From the NCBI GenBank assembly GCA_016234685.1, contig JACRAT010000029.1:1-64000 (forward strand): a stretch of 64,000 nucleotides of DNA, read 5' to 3'. Under the pieces are notes generated by a model. It had not been told where the DNA came from and did no database searches. It saw only the letters and a list, made by a program, of their open reading frames with translations. Shown here in pieces: positions 8,839 to 17,584 of this stretch; position 1 is the stretch's first letter, and every line of letters starts with the position of its first letter. Position numbers and translations under genes: made by a program. Origin of the DNA: Nitrosomonadales bacterium. GTDB lineage: Bacteria > Pseudomonadota > Gammaproteobacteria > Burkholderiales > Gallionellaceae.

Positions 8839-9533
8839 GTCAATATAAAGATGGAGCTTATCTTGAGAAAAATCCCACGTGGGATGTGGAGGACTCTGCT
8901 TGGAAAGCAGAAAATGTTCTCAAATTGCTGCAACGCAATAAGCTTGCTCCGACTCGTATTGCGGAAGTCGGCTGCGGGGCGGGAGAAATACTGAATCAAC
9001 TTTTCCTAACATTGCCAGCAGATTGTACGTTTACTGGCTACGAGATTTCACCTCAGGCAATTGAATTGTGTAATCAAAGAAGGAATGAACGCCTGCAATT
9101 TTATTTAGGCGACGTGCTGGAGGGGGATCTTTCAACTCCATTCGATTTGATTATGGCGCTCGATGTGTTTGAGCATGTGGATGACTATATTGGATTCTTA
9201 CGGCGATTGCGTAGTAAGGCGGGATACAAGATTTTTCATATCCCCCTCGACATGTCGGTGATGTCCGTGTTAAGTGTGACCCCGATATTGAATGCACGGG
9301 ACAAGGTCGGGCATTTACACTATTTCTGTAAAGAAACGGCCCTCGCAACATTGCAGGATACCGGATATCAGATTCTAGACAGCTTCTACACCAGCGGTCC
9401 AATCAATCGTCCCCCACGTGCACTGGCGGAAAAATCGCGCCTTGCTGATGTCATCAAAGGCAAATTATTTGCCCGCGATCCTGATAGGTGGGTAAAGATG
9501 CTGGGGGGCTCTATGATGATTTTGGCAAAGTAA
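8835..9533 (+). CDS. Class I SAM-dependent methyltransferase
   Basis: 232 residues. IAEVGCGAGEILNQL near residue 44 is the SAM-binding loop, followed by FTGYEISPQAIELC and IMALDVFEHVDDYIGFL, as in Methyltransf_23-type enzymes near polysaccharide genes. I place the start at ATG 8835, overlapping the upstream stop (ATGA), instead of the ORF-track start at 8775 that lies inside the glycosyltransferase. It probably methylates a sugar of the same polymer. A 51 bp gap separates it from the next gene. Confidence 0.78.
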   Translation: MSQYKDGAYLEKNPTWDVEDSAWKAENVLKLLQRNKLAPTRIAEVGCGAGEILNQLFLTLPADCTFTGYEISPQAIELCNQRRNERLQFYLGDVLEGDLSTPFDLIMALDVFEHVDDYIGFLRRLRSKAGYKIFHIPLDMSVMSVLSVTPILNARDKVGHLHYFCKETALATLQDTGYQILDSFYTSGPINRPPRALAEKSRLADVIKGKLFARDPDRWVKMLGGSMMILAK

Positions 9534-9584
9534 ATGTTGTTTACCTGTTCTTGATTCCACTCTGTTGATTAGGTCGAGGTTGCG

Positions 9585-10115
9585 TTGGCAAAAATACAAA
9601 ATAATCGGAGTGATTTCAAGCTGAGATTGATCATTCGATTTTATAGACTGGCTCATTGGGCTTCGATTAGGAGGAAGCAATCCAAATGTTCTTGGGTCGT
9701 GGCTGTACCTATTTTGGTGGCGTACCGGATAGTTACTGAGTGGTTCTTCCATCTTGAGTTGCCGGCAGCTACGCAAATAGGAAGGGGACTAATCATTGAT
9801 CATGGCTTTGCATTGGTAGTTAACAAACATACGATCATCGGCGACGATTGCCGTTTGCGCCACTGCGTAACAATAGGTTGCAAGGTAAATGAAGATGGGA
9901 CACAGGGGCCATCGCCCAGACTTGGGCATCGGGTAGAAGTGGGTGCAGGAGCTATTGTCATCGGTGACATCGCTATCGGTAATGATGCAGTCATTGGAGC
10001 GGGGGCTGTTGTTACTAAAGACGTACCTGCCGGGGCTGTGGTTGTGGGGAATCCCGCTCGAGTTGTGAAGATTAAACATCAAAATACAACTGGCGATGTT
10101 AGGTTGTCAGCGTGA
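9585..10115 (+). CDS. Serine O-acetyltransferase-like hexapeptide transferase (WcaB-type)
   Basis: 176 residues. The C-terminal half is a left-handed beta helix of the CysE type (IIDHGFALVVNKHTIIGDDC, then VTIGCKV, AIVIGDIAIGNDAVIGAGAV), closing with VVTKDVPAGAVVVGNPARVV. The His in IIDHG corresponds to the usual catalytic position. Since the gene sits among glycosyltransferases, a polysaccharide acetyltransferase like WcaB is more likely than cysteine synthesis. The start is TTG 9585 with GAGG 8 bp upstream. The stop overlaps the next GTG start. Confidence 0.78.
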   Translation: MAKIQNNRSDFKLRLIIRFYRLAHWASIRRKQSKCSWVVAVPILVAYRIVTEWFFHLELPAATQIGRGLIIDHGFALVVNKHTIIGDDCRLRHCVTIGCKVNEDGTQGPSPRLGHRVEVGAGAIVIGDIAIGNDAVIGAGAVVTKDVPAGAVVVGNPARVVKIKHQNTTGDVRLSA

Positions 10116-11335
10116 AGGTATTGCAAGTTAATGTTCGATTGCAAGAAGGTGGTGCGGCAAGAATCGCACTTGATTTGCATCGGCAGTTATTGAACGCGGG
10201 TGTTGAGAGCAAATTCGCTTACGGCTGGGGCGAGAAAGGCGGCAGATCCTCAGTTGAAGCCAGTGTTCCCAACTGTTTTCAAGTTGGACAACAGATTCAA
10301 GTTGCGAGCAATATGATGTTTCATGGGGTGGCAGGAATTGATTTAGTGCCGCCCGTTGGACTGGGTCGTCAGCGTTTGCTTGATGCAATCTGCTGGGCCG
10401 ATGTTGTACACCTGCATGTGATACATAGTTATTTTCTTCCATTTGATTGGTTATTGAAGGAACTGGTACGCTCAGGTAAGCCAGTGGTTTGGACAGCGCA
10501 CGATTACTGGATGCTGACGGGGCGGTGTGCTTTTACCGAGGGGTGTGAAGGTTGGTATAAGGGGTGTGGATGTTGCCCAACACAGAAAAACTATCCTCCT
10601 TCATATTTGGATTTCTCAGCTGCACAGTTCAAGGCTAAACGGCAACTTCTTGCTGATCTGGGTAAGTTGCTTCATGTTGTGACTCCTTCCAAATTCGTTG
10701 CTCAAGCGGTCAGGGAGGGCTTGCCGGATGTAAATGTCAGCGTGATCCCCAATTGGATTGATAGCGAATTTGAAGCAGCATTACGTGATGTGCCCTTGAG
10801 AGACTCCCCCCTGAATTCCACTACAGAAAAGATAAAGGTGATAGTCATTGCGAATGACCTCTCTGATTCAACTAAAGTAGATAGAGGTCTGATCAACATG
10901 CTGTCGGAGATGCACCATGTTGAGATTCATACCATTGGGCAAAATACTCCCTTTATTGGGACAAATGTGGTGAATCACGGAAGAATTGCGCAACGGAAGA
11001 GCATGGTTGAAAAAATATCAGCAGCAGATGTGGCCTTGTTCACATCAGAGAAGGATACTTTCGGCTTGGTAATGATCGAAGCACTTGCGTGTGGTATACC
11101 AATTTTTGCCGTTGATAGTTTGGCTTCCAAAGAGGTGCTCGGCAGACTTGGTTTGATGAGTATGAGTCGCCAAGAAATTCTGAAGAGATTAGTTAACCGG
11201 AAGTCGTTTGAACAATTGACTAGAGAGCAATGCTCTGTTTCAAGCCCCCAGTTGTTGTCGGTATATGGCGCTGGAGCGGCAATAAAAGCTTATCTCGAAT
11301 CTTATGAAGATTGTATAGGGTCGGTGGTATGTTGA
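10112..11335 (+). CDS. Glycosyltransferase, GT4, WcaC-like
   Basis: 407 residues beginning KVLQVNVRLQEGGAARIALD. The middle contains WTAHDYWMLTGRCAFTEGCE followed by a cluster of Cys (GCGCCPTQK), characteristic of the WcaC-type glycosyltransferases of colanic acid loci. The C-terminal donor domain holds FTSEKDTFGLVMIEALACG with the acidic pair of GT4 enzymes. GTG 10112 is the start and overlaps the previous stop. It should act on the cytosolic lipid-linked intermediate. Confidence 0.82.
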   Translation: MKVLQVNVRLQEGGAARIALDLHRQLLNAGVESKFAYGWGEKGGRSSVEASVPNCFQVGQQIQVASNMMFHGVAGIDLVPPVGLGRQRLLDAICWADVVHLHVIHSYFLPFDWLLKELVRSGKPVVWTAHDYWMLTGRCAFTEGCEGWYKGCGCCPTQKNYPPSYLDFSAAQFKAKRQLLADLGKLLHVVTPSKFVAQAVREGLPDVNVSVIPNWIDSEFEAALRDVPLRDSPLNSTTEKIKVIVIANDLSDSTKVDRGLINMLSEMHHVEIHTIGQNTPFIGTNVVNHGRIAQRKSMVEKISAADVALFTSEKDTFGLVMIEALACGIPIFAVDSLASKEVLGRLGLMSMSRQEILKRLVNRKSFEQLTREQCSVSSPQLLSVYGAGAAIKAYLESYEDCIGSVVC

Positions 11336-11354
11336 GATTTTACTGGGGCGACTG

Positions 11355-12761
11355 GTGAAATTATTTTCAACATCTTGGAACTCTTTGAGATCCGCTACCT
11401 TTGTCCAGATAGGTGGTATTTGCTGGACTGACAAGATAATAATCGTCACTCTTTTTTATTATTTTCTGTCTTACCCCTTTGCCATTCGTAATCTAATGGG
11501 GGTGGTTTATCCCTTGGTGTTAAATGGCCTATTAGTTGCGACTGTTCTGACTTGTGCTATGGGAAGAGCAGCTATTTTGACACCGCGATTTTATCGCGAT
11601 GACAGAATAATAAAGATTGGCGTATTGCTGTACGGCTTGTACTTCGCAGTGTTGATGATGGTTTCGCTTTTAAATTCTGCAGATTCAATAGTGGCTGTTT
11701 CTGCATTGTATGAATTGCGAGAGTTGGTGTTTGCGCTAATCATTCTCTTTTTATTAAGCGAGAAGGGTGTGATCATTTCACTCCGGTTTTATGTGGAAAT
11801 ATTTACTTGGTGCTCTGTTCTTGGGTTGTTGCTGGTACTGTTGAATTTCATGGGTGCTATTCAGCCCATCACTGAAGTGAATCTAGATAATCTCCCCGGT
11901 GGTGGAGTTAACAGCCGATTATTTTTTGGTATAGGGTTCGTTTGGCCAAACACTTGGCTTGGTTCGCCGGTTGGACTGGAAAGATTGCAGTCATTTTCAG
12001 ATGAAGCCGGGACGTTTGCTTTTGCTGTTTTGCCGGCTATTTTACTAGCGGTGTATTGGCGCATGAAAGTGCGTGTGTACGTCATGGCTGTCGCTTTAAT
12101 ATTTACATTCTCACTTGGTGCTATTTCGATTTGGTTGTTTATCACTCTGTTTAGTATGCTTGCATCTCTCGTACAAGAAGGCGTGAAAGCCAAGCGTGTT
12201 TTTACTTTTCTTTTGTTTATTGGGGTCTTGCTGCTGATCATCAGTTTCTTTCCTTTTGATTTGTTTGAGCAGGCGGATAGATATTTTTCAGCAAAATATG
12301 CATCTGATGGTGAGGATGGAACTTCAATTGGTCAGCGGTTGGCAGGATTGGAAATTGCTCTAAATGCAATCCAAGAACATCCCCTTGGATTTGGAGCAAA
12401 TAGCGCCGGCGTGTCTCTTAATTTAGGGCATGCTTCTTTAGCGGTAGGGTGGTTTATTCCATTAGTTGAAGCAGGTGCGGTTGGTTGGTTAATTTATGTC
12501 TTGGCCTTTGGATTGATTCTTGTGCATGCGCTACGTAATGCAATTTACTCCACAAACATAAAGCGAGTTTGTGCCATTGTGATTCTGATTAATGGTTATG
12601 CGGCTTTTCAACGAGCTGGTATTGATGCAAATGTTTGGCAGTTGTTCTGGTTGATCGTTTATTTGAGATTGATTGGAATGAATGCCAATGATCTGGCTAA
12701 TTTGGCTCCAATGGCAAACCGCAAATCAGAAACAATTTCTGTTAGAGCCGTTGTTGGGTGA
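11355..12761 (+). CDS. Wzy-type O-antigen/EPS polymerase
   Basis: 468 residues, strongly hydrophobic, with about ten or more membrane segments and a large hydrophilic loop in the second half (near FFPFDLFEQADRYFSAKYAS, then EHPLGFGANSAG), the usual arrangement of O-antigen ligase/polymerase (Wzy_C-like) proteins. It would join repeat units in the periplasm after Wzx export. GTG 11355 is the start, with GGGGCGAC upstream. Wzy proteins are poorly conserved, so the call rests on topology plus location next to Wzx and glycosyltransferase genes. Confidence 0.75.
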   Translation: MKLFSTSWNSLRSATFVQIGGICWTDKIIIVTLFYYFLSYPFAIRNLMGVVYPLVLNGLLVATVLTCAMGRAAILTPRFYRDDRIIKIGVLLYGLYFAVLMMVSLLNSADSIVAVSALYELRELVFALIILFLLSEKGVIISLRFYVEIFTWCSVLGLLLVLLNFMGAIQPITEVNLDNLPGGGVNSRLFFGIGFVWPNTWLGSPVGLERLQSFSDEAGTFAFAVLPAILLAVYWRMKVRVYVMAVALIFTFSLGAISIWLFITLFSMLASLVQEGVKAKRVFTFLLFIGVLLLIISFFPFDLFEQADRYFSAKYASDGEDGTSIGQRLAGLEIALNAIQEHPLGFGANSAGVSLNLGHASLAVGWFIPLVEAGAVGWLIYVLAFGLILVHALRNAIYSTNIKRVCAIVILINGYAAFQRAGIDANVWQLFWLIVYLRLIGMNANDLANLAPMANRKSETISVRAVVG

Positions 12762-12774
12762 TCGGAAGAATCTT

Positions 12775-13554
12775 ATGGCTATACGCATTTCTGTGGTGAC
12801 AGTTGTTCTAAATGATATCGCTGGTTTAATGAAAACCAAGGAAAGTCTTTTTCGACAGCAGTATGAGAGTTACGAATGGGTAGTTTGGGATGGTGGGTCA
12901 AGCGATGGAGTCGCGGAGTATTTGGAAAATTTGGAGGATAAAGTCAATTGGGTGAGCCAGCCAGATCGGGGAATTTACGATGCCATGAATCGTGGGGTTG
13001 CTATGAGTTCTGGCGATTACGTCGTGTTCATGAATGCGGGTGACACGTTTCACGACAACGGGACGCTTGCTAAAGTGGCCAAGGCTTTGTCAGAGAGTGG
13101 GCCGGTTGCAGATGTTTTGTTTGGAGGTGCCATGTTGAGCTTTCCTGAGAGTGGCAGGTTGGTTTATCGTGCGCCAAGGACGGTGGAGCGATCTTTGTGG
13201 CATGGTTTGCCTGCAAATCATCAAGCGACTTTTTATCGCAAGGTGCTGCTGGATCAGACTCCGTATGATTTGCAGTATCGACTTTGCGGTGATTATTATT
13301 TGGCGGCAGCATTGATGAGCAATGCTGCTCACGCAGTTTATTTGGATGAGCCGTTGGCGACATTTGAGGTGGGTGGGCAGTCGTATAAGCGACGCAGGCA
13401 GCTTTTCCTTGAACCCTATCGCATTCAGCGAGATGTGCTGGGCCATCCTTTCCACTATCGCTTGGCAAGCATGGCTAAACGATTTGTTTCAACGACAGGT
13501 TTTGTATTGCTGTCGCAGCCTCTTTTTAAAAAGAAGAAAAAGCGCAGTGCTTGA
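12775..13554 (+). CDS. Family 2 glycosyltransferase
   Basis: 259 residues. RISVVTVVLNDIAGLMKTKE and SYEWVVWDGGSSDGV are the GT-A nucleotide-binding part; QPDRGIYDAMNRGV and FMNAGDTF give the WcaE-like DRGIYDAMN motif and metal-site region. I start at ATG 12775 behind GGAAGA; the ORF-track start at 12682 lies inside the polymerase gene. The protein ends in a run of lysines (KKKKKRSA), which may aid membrane association. It is the second GT2 enzyme of the locus. Confidence 0.82.
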   Translation: MAIRISVVTVVLNDIAGLMKTKESLFRQQYESYEWVVWDGGSSDGVAEYLENLEDKVNWVSQPDRGIYDAMNRGVAMSSGDYVVFMNAGDTFHDNGTLAKVAKALSESGPVADVLFGGAMLSFPESGRLVYRAPRTVERSLWHGLPANHQATFYRKVLLDQTPYDLQYRLCGDYYLAAALMSNAAHAVYLDEPLATFEVGGQSYKRRRQLFLEPYRIQRDVLGHPFHYRLASMAKRFVSTTGFVLLSQPLFKKKKKRSA

Positions 13555-13597
13555 CATCGAATGGAGCAAGCATTTTTAGTGATAATTTTATTTTGAG

Positions 13598-14341
13598 GTG
13601 AACAGTTTGACATTCTTTTCTTTGCTTATTTTGCGACTTAAGAAGCTGCGAATCATTTTGTTGAAACCTATGTTGCGCCGTGCATTTTTCCAGTACTTGG
13701 TGATGGCGGGGGTCGAGCATAAGGCGGCACTTAATCGTCCTTTAAAAACAGTGGTTGATATTGGCGCTAATCGCGGTCAGTTTGCGTTGGCCGCTAGGGC
13801 TATTTCTGGAGCCAAAGTTGTTTCGTTTGAGCCGTTACCTGAAGTGGCGGTGCTTTTCAAAAAAGTATTCGCTGATGATGCCGCAGTTAAATTGCATGAG
13901 GCGGCCATTGGGGAGAAGTCGGAGCGAAAGATGATTCATTTGTCGGCTCGCGATGATTCATCTTCTTTGCTTGAAATAGGGGACGCTCAGTCGGACTATT
14001 TCCCCGGTACTCACGAGGTGGGAACGCTGGAGGTCGCGGTGGGAACGCTGGATCAATTTCTGGGTGACGACGAGATTGTGCGTCCCTCAATGCTCAAGCT
14101 GGATGTGCAGGGATTTGAGTTGCAGGCGCTTGCGGGTTGTAAGAGCATGATCCACAACTTTGATTTCATCTACTGTGAGTGCTCTTTTGTGGAGCTGTAT
14201 AAGAACCAACGACTGGCAGGGGAAGTTATTGATTATGTGCGCGAGCTGGGTTTTAGCTTGGCTGGGATATATAACCCCTCGTATGACGGTGACGGAAATT
14301 GTATTCAGGCCGATTTGTTCTTCAATAAAGTTGCGGCTTAG
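13598..14341 (+). CDS. FkbM-family methyltransferase
   Basis: 247 residues. TVVDIGANRGQFALAARAIS is the FkbM SAM-binding motif, followed by SFEPLPEV, AAIGEKSERKMIHLS, and SMLKLDVQGFELQALAG, all diagnostic of the FkbM family, which O-methylates sugars and polyketides. The start may be GTG 13598 or TTG 13607; the latter has GAGGTG at a good distance. This third methyltransferase of the locus would decorate the glycan. The flanking gaps are about 45 bp on each side, so it belongs to the same transcription unit. Confidence 0.85.
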   Translation: MNSLTFFSLLILRLKKLRIILLKPMLRRAFFQYLVMAGVEHKAALNRPLKTVVDIGANRGQFALAARAISGAKVVSFEPLPEVAVLFKKVFADDAAVKLHEAAIGEKSERKMIHLSARDDSSSLLEIGDAQSDYFPGTHEVGTLEVAVGTLDQFLGDDEIVRPSMLKLDVQGFELQALAGCKSMIHNFDFIYCECSFVELYKNQRLAGEVIDYVRELGFSLAGIYNPSYDGDGNCIQADLFFNKVAA

Positions 14342-14384
14342 TGCGCGGCTAGCTGATGGAAGCGATAAGCAAGTTTGAGGCTCC

Positions 14385-15614
14385 ATGCGCATTCTGATTA
14401 ACGGCACGAATTACCACCCAGAGAAGATCGGCATCGGCAAATACACCGGAGAGATGGCGGAGTGGCTTGCCGCGCACGGACATGAGGTCAGGGTGGTGAC
14501 TGCATCTCCTTATTACCCGGAATGGCGCGTCGCACAGGGCTACTCTTCTTTGGGTTATCGCAGAGAGAGCCTCGCTGGTGTTGAAGTCCGGCGCTGTCCC
14601 TTATGGGTTCCCCAAAAGCCCTCTGGTTTGAAGCGGATATTGCATTTGGCAAGTTTTGCTTTAAGCAGCCTCCCAGTCATGCTGGGGCAGGTGTTTTGGC
14701 GGCCGGATGTCGTGATTGTCATTGAACCACCGTTGATGTGCGTGCCTGCGGGCTGGTGTGTGGCGCGGTTGGCGGGGGGCAAGGCTTGGTTGCATATTCA
14801 GGATTTCGAGGTCGATGCGGCATTCGATATGGGTATTTTGCCGCAGGGACGAGCGCGCCAATGGGTGCAGGCGATTGAGCGCTGGCTGATGCGTGGCTTT
14901 GATCGCGTTTCGACCATTTCCCCCAAGATGCGTGAAAAGCTGCTCGACAAGGGCATTGCCTCCGATACTGCTGTGCTGTTCCCTAACTGGGTGGATTTGC
15001 ACCAGATCGTGCCGCAGTCGGATGACGGGTGTTTGCGTCAAGAATTGGGAATCCCCACCGACAAACTGGTGGCGTTGTACTCCGGTAACATGGGTGAAAA
15101 GCAGGGGCTGGAAGTGCTGCTGGAGGCGGCTCGTCTGGCGCGGGACGATGCGCGCATCCAGTTCGTGCTGTGCGGCGATGGCTCATCTCGCCAGCGCTTG
15201 CAGGCGGCTTATGGTGATTTGCCCAACGTTTCCTGGTTTTCATTGCAGCCCGCCGAGCGCTTGAACGAATTGCTGAATCTGGCGGATGTTCACCTGTTGC
15301 CGCAGCGCGCCGACGTGGCGGATCTGGTAATGCCCTCCAAGTTGACCGGGATGCTGGCCAGTGGCCGGCCAGTGCTGGCGACGGCTCATGGCGGAACTCA
15401 GGTCGCGGAGATCGTGGCCCGGTGTGGGCGCGTTACGCCACCGGGGGATGCGGCTGCGTTGTGGCTGGCATTGCGGCAGTTGGCGGATGCGCCTGACGAG
15501 CGCGCTGCGCTTGGGCGGGCGGCGCGGGCTTATGCCGAGGAATGGTTGGGGGATGATGCGGTGCTGGGACGTTTCGAGCAGGCGTTGCGTGATTTGACGG
15601 GAGTGAAGGGTTAA
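14385..15614 (+). CDS. wcaI: Glycosyltransferase, WcaI family
   Basis: 409 residues with the opening MRILINGTNYHPEKIGIGKY followed by TGEMAEWLAAHGHEV, and later PYYPEWRV, RCPLWVPQKPSGLKRILHL and HIQDFEVDAAF. These are near-diagnostic of WcaI, the fucosyl/glycosyltransferase of colanic acid clusters (GT4). The GC content is higher than in the genes upstream, and from here on the locus looks more host-like. The stop TAA overlaps the ATG of the next gene. The exact sugar is not inferable, although the gmd fragment at the left edge shows that GDP-sugars were once made here. Confidence 0.85.
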   Translation: MRILINGTNYHPEKIGIGKYTGEMAEWLAAHGHEVRVVTASPYYPEWRVAQGYSSLGYRRESLAGVEVRRCPLWVPQKPSGLKRILHLASFALSSLPVMLGQVFWRPDVVIVIEPPLMCVPAGWCVARLAGGKAWLHIQDFEVDAAFDMGILPQGRARQWVQAIERWLMRGFDRVSTISPKMREKLLDKGIASDTAVLFPNWVDLHQIVPQSDDGCLRQELGIPTDKLVALYSGNMGEKQGLEVLLEAARLARDDARIQFVLCGDGSSRQRLQAAYGDLPNVSWFSLQPAERLNELLNLADVHLLPQRADVADLVMPSKLTGMLASGRPVLATAHGGTQVAEIVARCGRVTPPGDAAALWLALRQLADAPDERAALGRAARAYAEEWLGDDAVLGRFEQALRDLTGVKG

Positions 15615-16585
15615 TGGAGCGCCTTTGTCTGGTGACCGGGGCGACCGGTTTTGTCGGCGGGCCATTGTGTCGGCGGTTGCTGGATGACGGTTGGCGTGTG
15701 CGGGCTGCGGTGCGTACACTGCGGCCCTTTCCTGAGTTTGCCGGGCGGGCCTTTGAGACCGTGCAGGTGGGCGAAGTCGGGCCGGACACGGATTGGTCGG
15801 CGGCGCTGGCGGGGGTGGAGTGCGTATTCCATCTTGCCGCAGATGGTGGCGCAGGCGCGGATGCCGCCGATCTGGTTCAGGAGCGCTTGCATCGAACCAA
15901 TGTGCTGGGTACGGCGCAGTTGGCTCGGGCGGCCTGTGAGCAGCAGATCAGTCGGCTGGTTTACCTTGGCACGATCAAGACCAATGGAGAGCAAACGGCC
16001 CACGGCGCGGCTTACACAGAAAATACCCTCCCCGCACCGACCACGTTATACGGCAGCTCGAAATGGGAGGCCGAGCAGGCACTGTGGTCAACATTGGCTG
16101 GTGGCACCACGTCGGCCGTGGTGATTCGTCCGCCGCTGGTTTACGGGCCGCAGGCCAAGGGCAACTTCCTGCAACTGCTGAAGATTGTGAGCAAGGGGAT
16201 TCCGCTGCCGCTGTCTGGTGTCGATAATCGGCGTAGTCTAATTTACTTGGAAAATTTGCTGGATGCGCTGGTTTGCTGTGCGGTTCATCCGGTTGCGGCG
16301 GGGAAGACTTATCTGGTGGATGATGGCGAGGCCGTGTCCACTGCCCGGCTGATTACGCTGATTGCGCAGGCGATGGGGGTGACGCCTCGTTTGTTTTATT
16401 GCCCGGCCTGGATCATGTTCGGGATGGGGCGCTTGACCGGAAAAACCGAGCAAGTGCAACGATTGTTCGGGTCGCTGGTGGTGGATAGCGGTAGAATCAA
16501 CAAGGAACTTGGCTGGAGTCCGCCTTGCACGATGGAGCAGGGGGTGGATGCCAGCGTTGCGTGGTATCGACAATACAATAAATAG
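15614..16585 (+). CDS. NAD-dependent epimerase (WbpV/Gne-like)
   Basis: 323 residues; LVTGATGFVGGPLC is the Rossmann motif, the catalytic Thr/Ser region is YLGTIKTNGE, and YGSSKWEAE gives the YxxxK pair. NAD-dependent epimerases of this type (WbpV, Gne-like) are often found next to the initiating sugar-1-phosphate transferase and make its UDP-N-acetyl sugar substrate, e.g. UDP-QuiNAc or UDP-GalNAc. Here too a sugar transferase follows 210 bp downstream. The start ATG is embedded in TAATG with the wcaI stop. Confidence 0.8.
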   Translation: MERLCLVTGATGFVGGPLCRRLLDDGWRVRAAVRTLRPFPEFAGRAFETVQVGEVGPDTDWSAALAGVECVFHLAADGGAGADAADLVQERLHRTNVLGTAQLARAACEQQISRLVYLGTIKTNGEQTAHGAAYTENTLPAPTTLYGSSKWEAEQALWSTLAGGTTSAVVIRPPLVYGPQAKGNFLQLLKIVSKGIPLPLSGVDNRRSLIYLENLLDALVCCAVHPVAAGKTYLVDDGEAVSTARLITLIAQAMGVTPRLFYCPAWIMFGMGRLTGKTEQVQRLFGSLVVDSGRINKELGWSPPCTMEQGVDASVAWYRQYNK

Positions 16586-16603
16586 GGTACTTCGAGGAAA
16601 GTC

Positions 16604-16627
16604 GTCATTCCCGCGAGCGAGATGCAG
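16604..16627. repeat. Degenerate REP-like sequence
   Basis: GTCGTCATTCCCGCGAGCGA resembles one arm of the dispersed GTCATTCCCGCGAAAGCGGG-type palindrome common in proteobacterial intergenic regions. The second arm is lost. A fuller copy is at 22634. It lies between the epimerase and the sugar transferase. Confidence 0.4.
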
Positions 16628-16794
16628 CTCATTGATTTGGAGTGGCTTTTTCTAGGTCAGGAGTGAATGGGCGGGGATTTTCGAGGTGTCCGATATTTTA
16701 AGAGTGCACCGGTTCGCTGGAGGCGGGGGTGTTTGGCTGCATGAGTCAATGCTTGGCTTGCAGCGCGGCTCTGCCGAAGTGGGGAAAAGATTTT

Positions 16795-17457
16795 ATGAAT
16801 TTGATGCAAATAATAAAAAGGACGGGGGACATCGTCCTAGCGCTGGTTTTGCTGTTGCTGCTGGTCCCCATTTTCGGACTGGTGATTATTGCGCAGTTGC
16901 TGCTGGAAGGGCGTCCGGTATTTTACGTCTCCCGTCGCTATGTCACGACCGAGCAGGCCGTGGCAATTCCCAAATTCCGCACCATGGTGCGCGATGCAAA
17001 ATCCGAGAAATATCGCTTGTCCGAACGCTTCATGCGTGACGGCTACCTTGATATTCCGCTGAGTTGCGAAGTCTATACGCCGCTGGGGCGCTTGCTGGAG
17101 CGGACTCAGATCGTTGAAACCTTGCAGTTATTTACCGTGTTGAGCGGCAAAATGAGTTTTATCGGCAATCGTCCCTTGCCGCTGGAGAATATCAAGTTGC
17201 TGCAGCAATTTGAAGGTTGGGCAGAGCGCTTCGATGCGCCTGCCGGGATTTCTGGAATCTCCCAAGTGGTCGGAAAATACGGTCTTACTCCGCAGCAACG
17301 GCTGGATCTAGAGCGACTGTATTCGCGCGTGTACCGCGAGGGCAATGTGGTGAAATGCGACACCATGATTGTCTGGTACACCGTTCGACTGCTTGTTACG
17401 GGTAAGTCTTTGCCTATGGATCATGGGGTCGCGTTGCTCAATGCTTGTTTGAAGTAG
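16795..17457 (+). CDS. Initiating polyprenyl-phosphate sugar transferase (PglC/WbaP C-domain-like)
   Basis: 221 residues: an N-terminal membrane hairpin (IVLALVLLLLLVPIFGLVII) followed by the cytosolic bacterial sugar transferase domain with KFRTM, TPLGRLLERTQIVETLQL, SGKMSFIGNRPLP and PAGISGISQV. Such enzymes load the first sugar-1-phosphate onto undecaprenyl phosphate. Oddity: where PglC-type enzymes have the catalytic Asp-Glu pair (LDELPQL), this protein has Val-Glu (IVETLQL), and GPRP is GNRP. It may represent a divergent subfamily or have reduced activity. ATG 16795 with GGGGAAAAGA upstream is preferred to the longer ORF. Confidence 0.8.
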   Translation: MNLMQIIKRTGDIVLALVLLLLLVPIFGLVIIAQLLLEGRPVFYVSRRYVTTEQAVAIPKFRTMVRDAKSEKYRLSERFMRDGYLDIPLSCEVYTPLGRLLERTQIVETLQLFTVLSGKMSFIGNRPLPLENIKLLQQFEGWAERFDAPAGISGISQVVGKYGLTPQQRLDLERLYSRVYREGNVVKCDTMIVWYTVRLLVTGKSLPMDHGVALLNACLK

Positions 17458-17584
17458 GTGATGAATCGCTGTCGAGTTGCGTTTAAATCAGCCCTGGGTT
17501 GGCGTCGGATGCTGTCCGAGTTGCATGGATGTGCAGACAGGGGCGATCTCTAGGGTGTTAGCCGGCTTCGTGAACGATTGCTAG

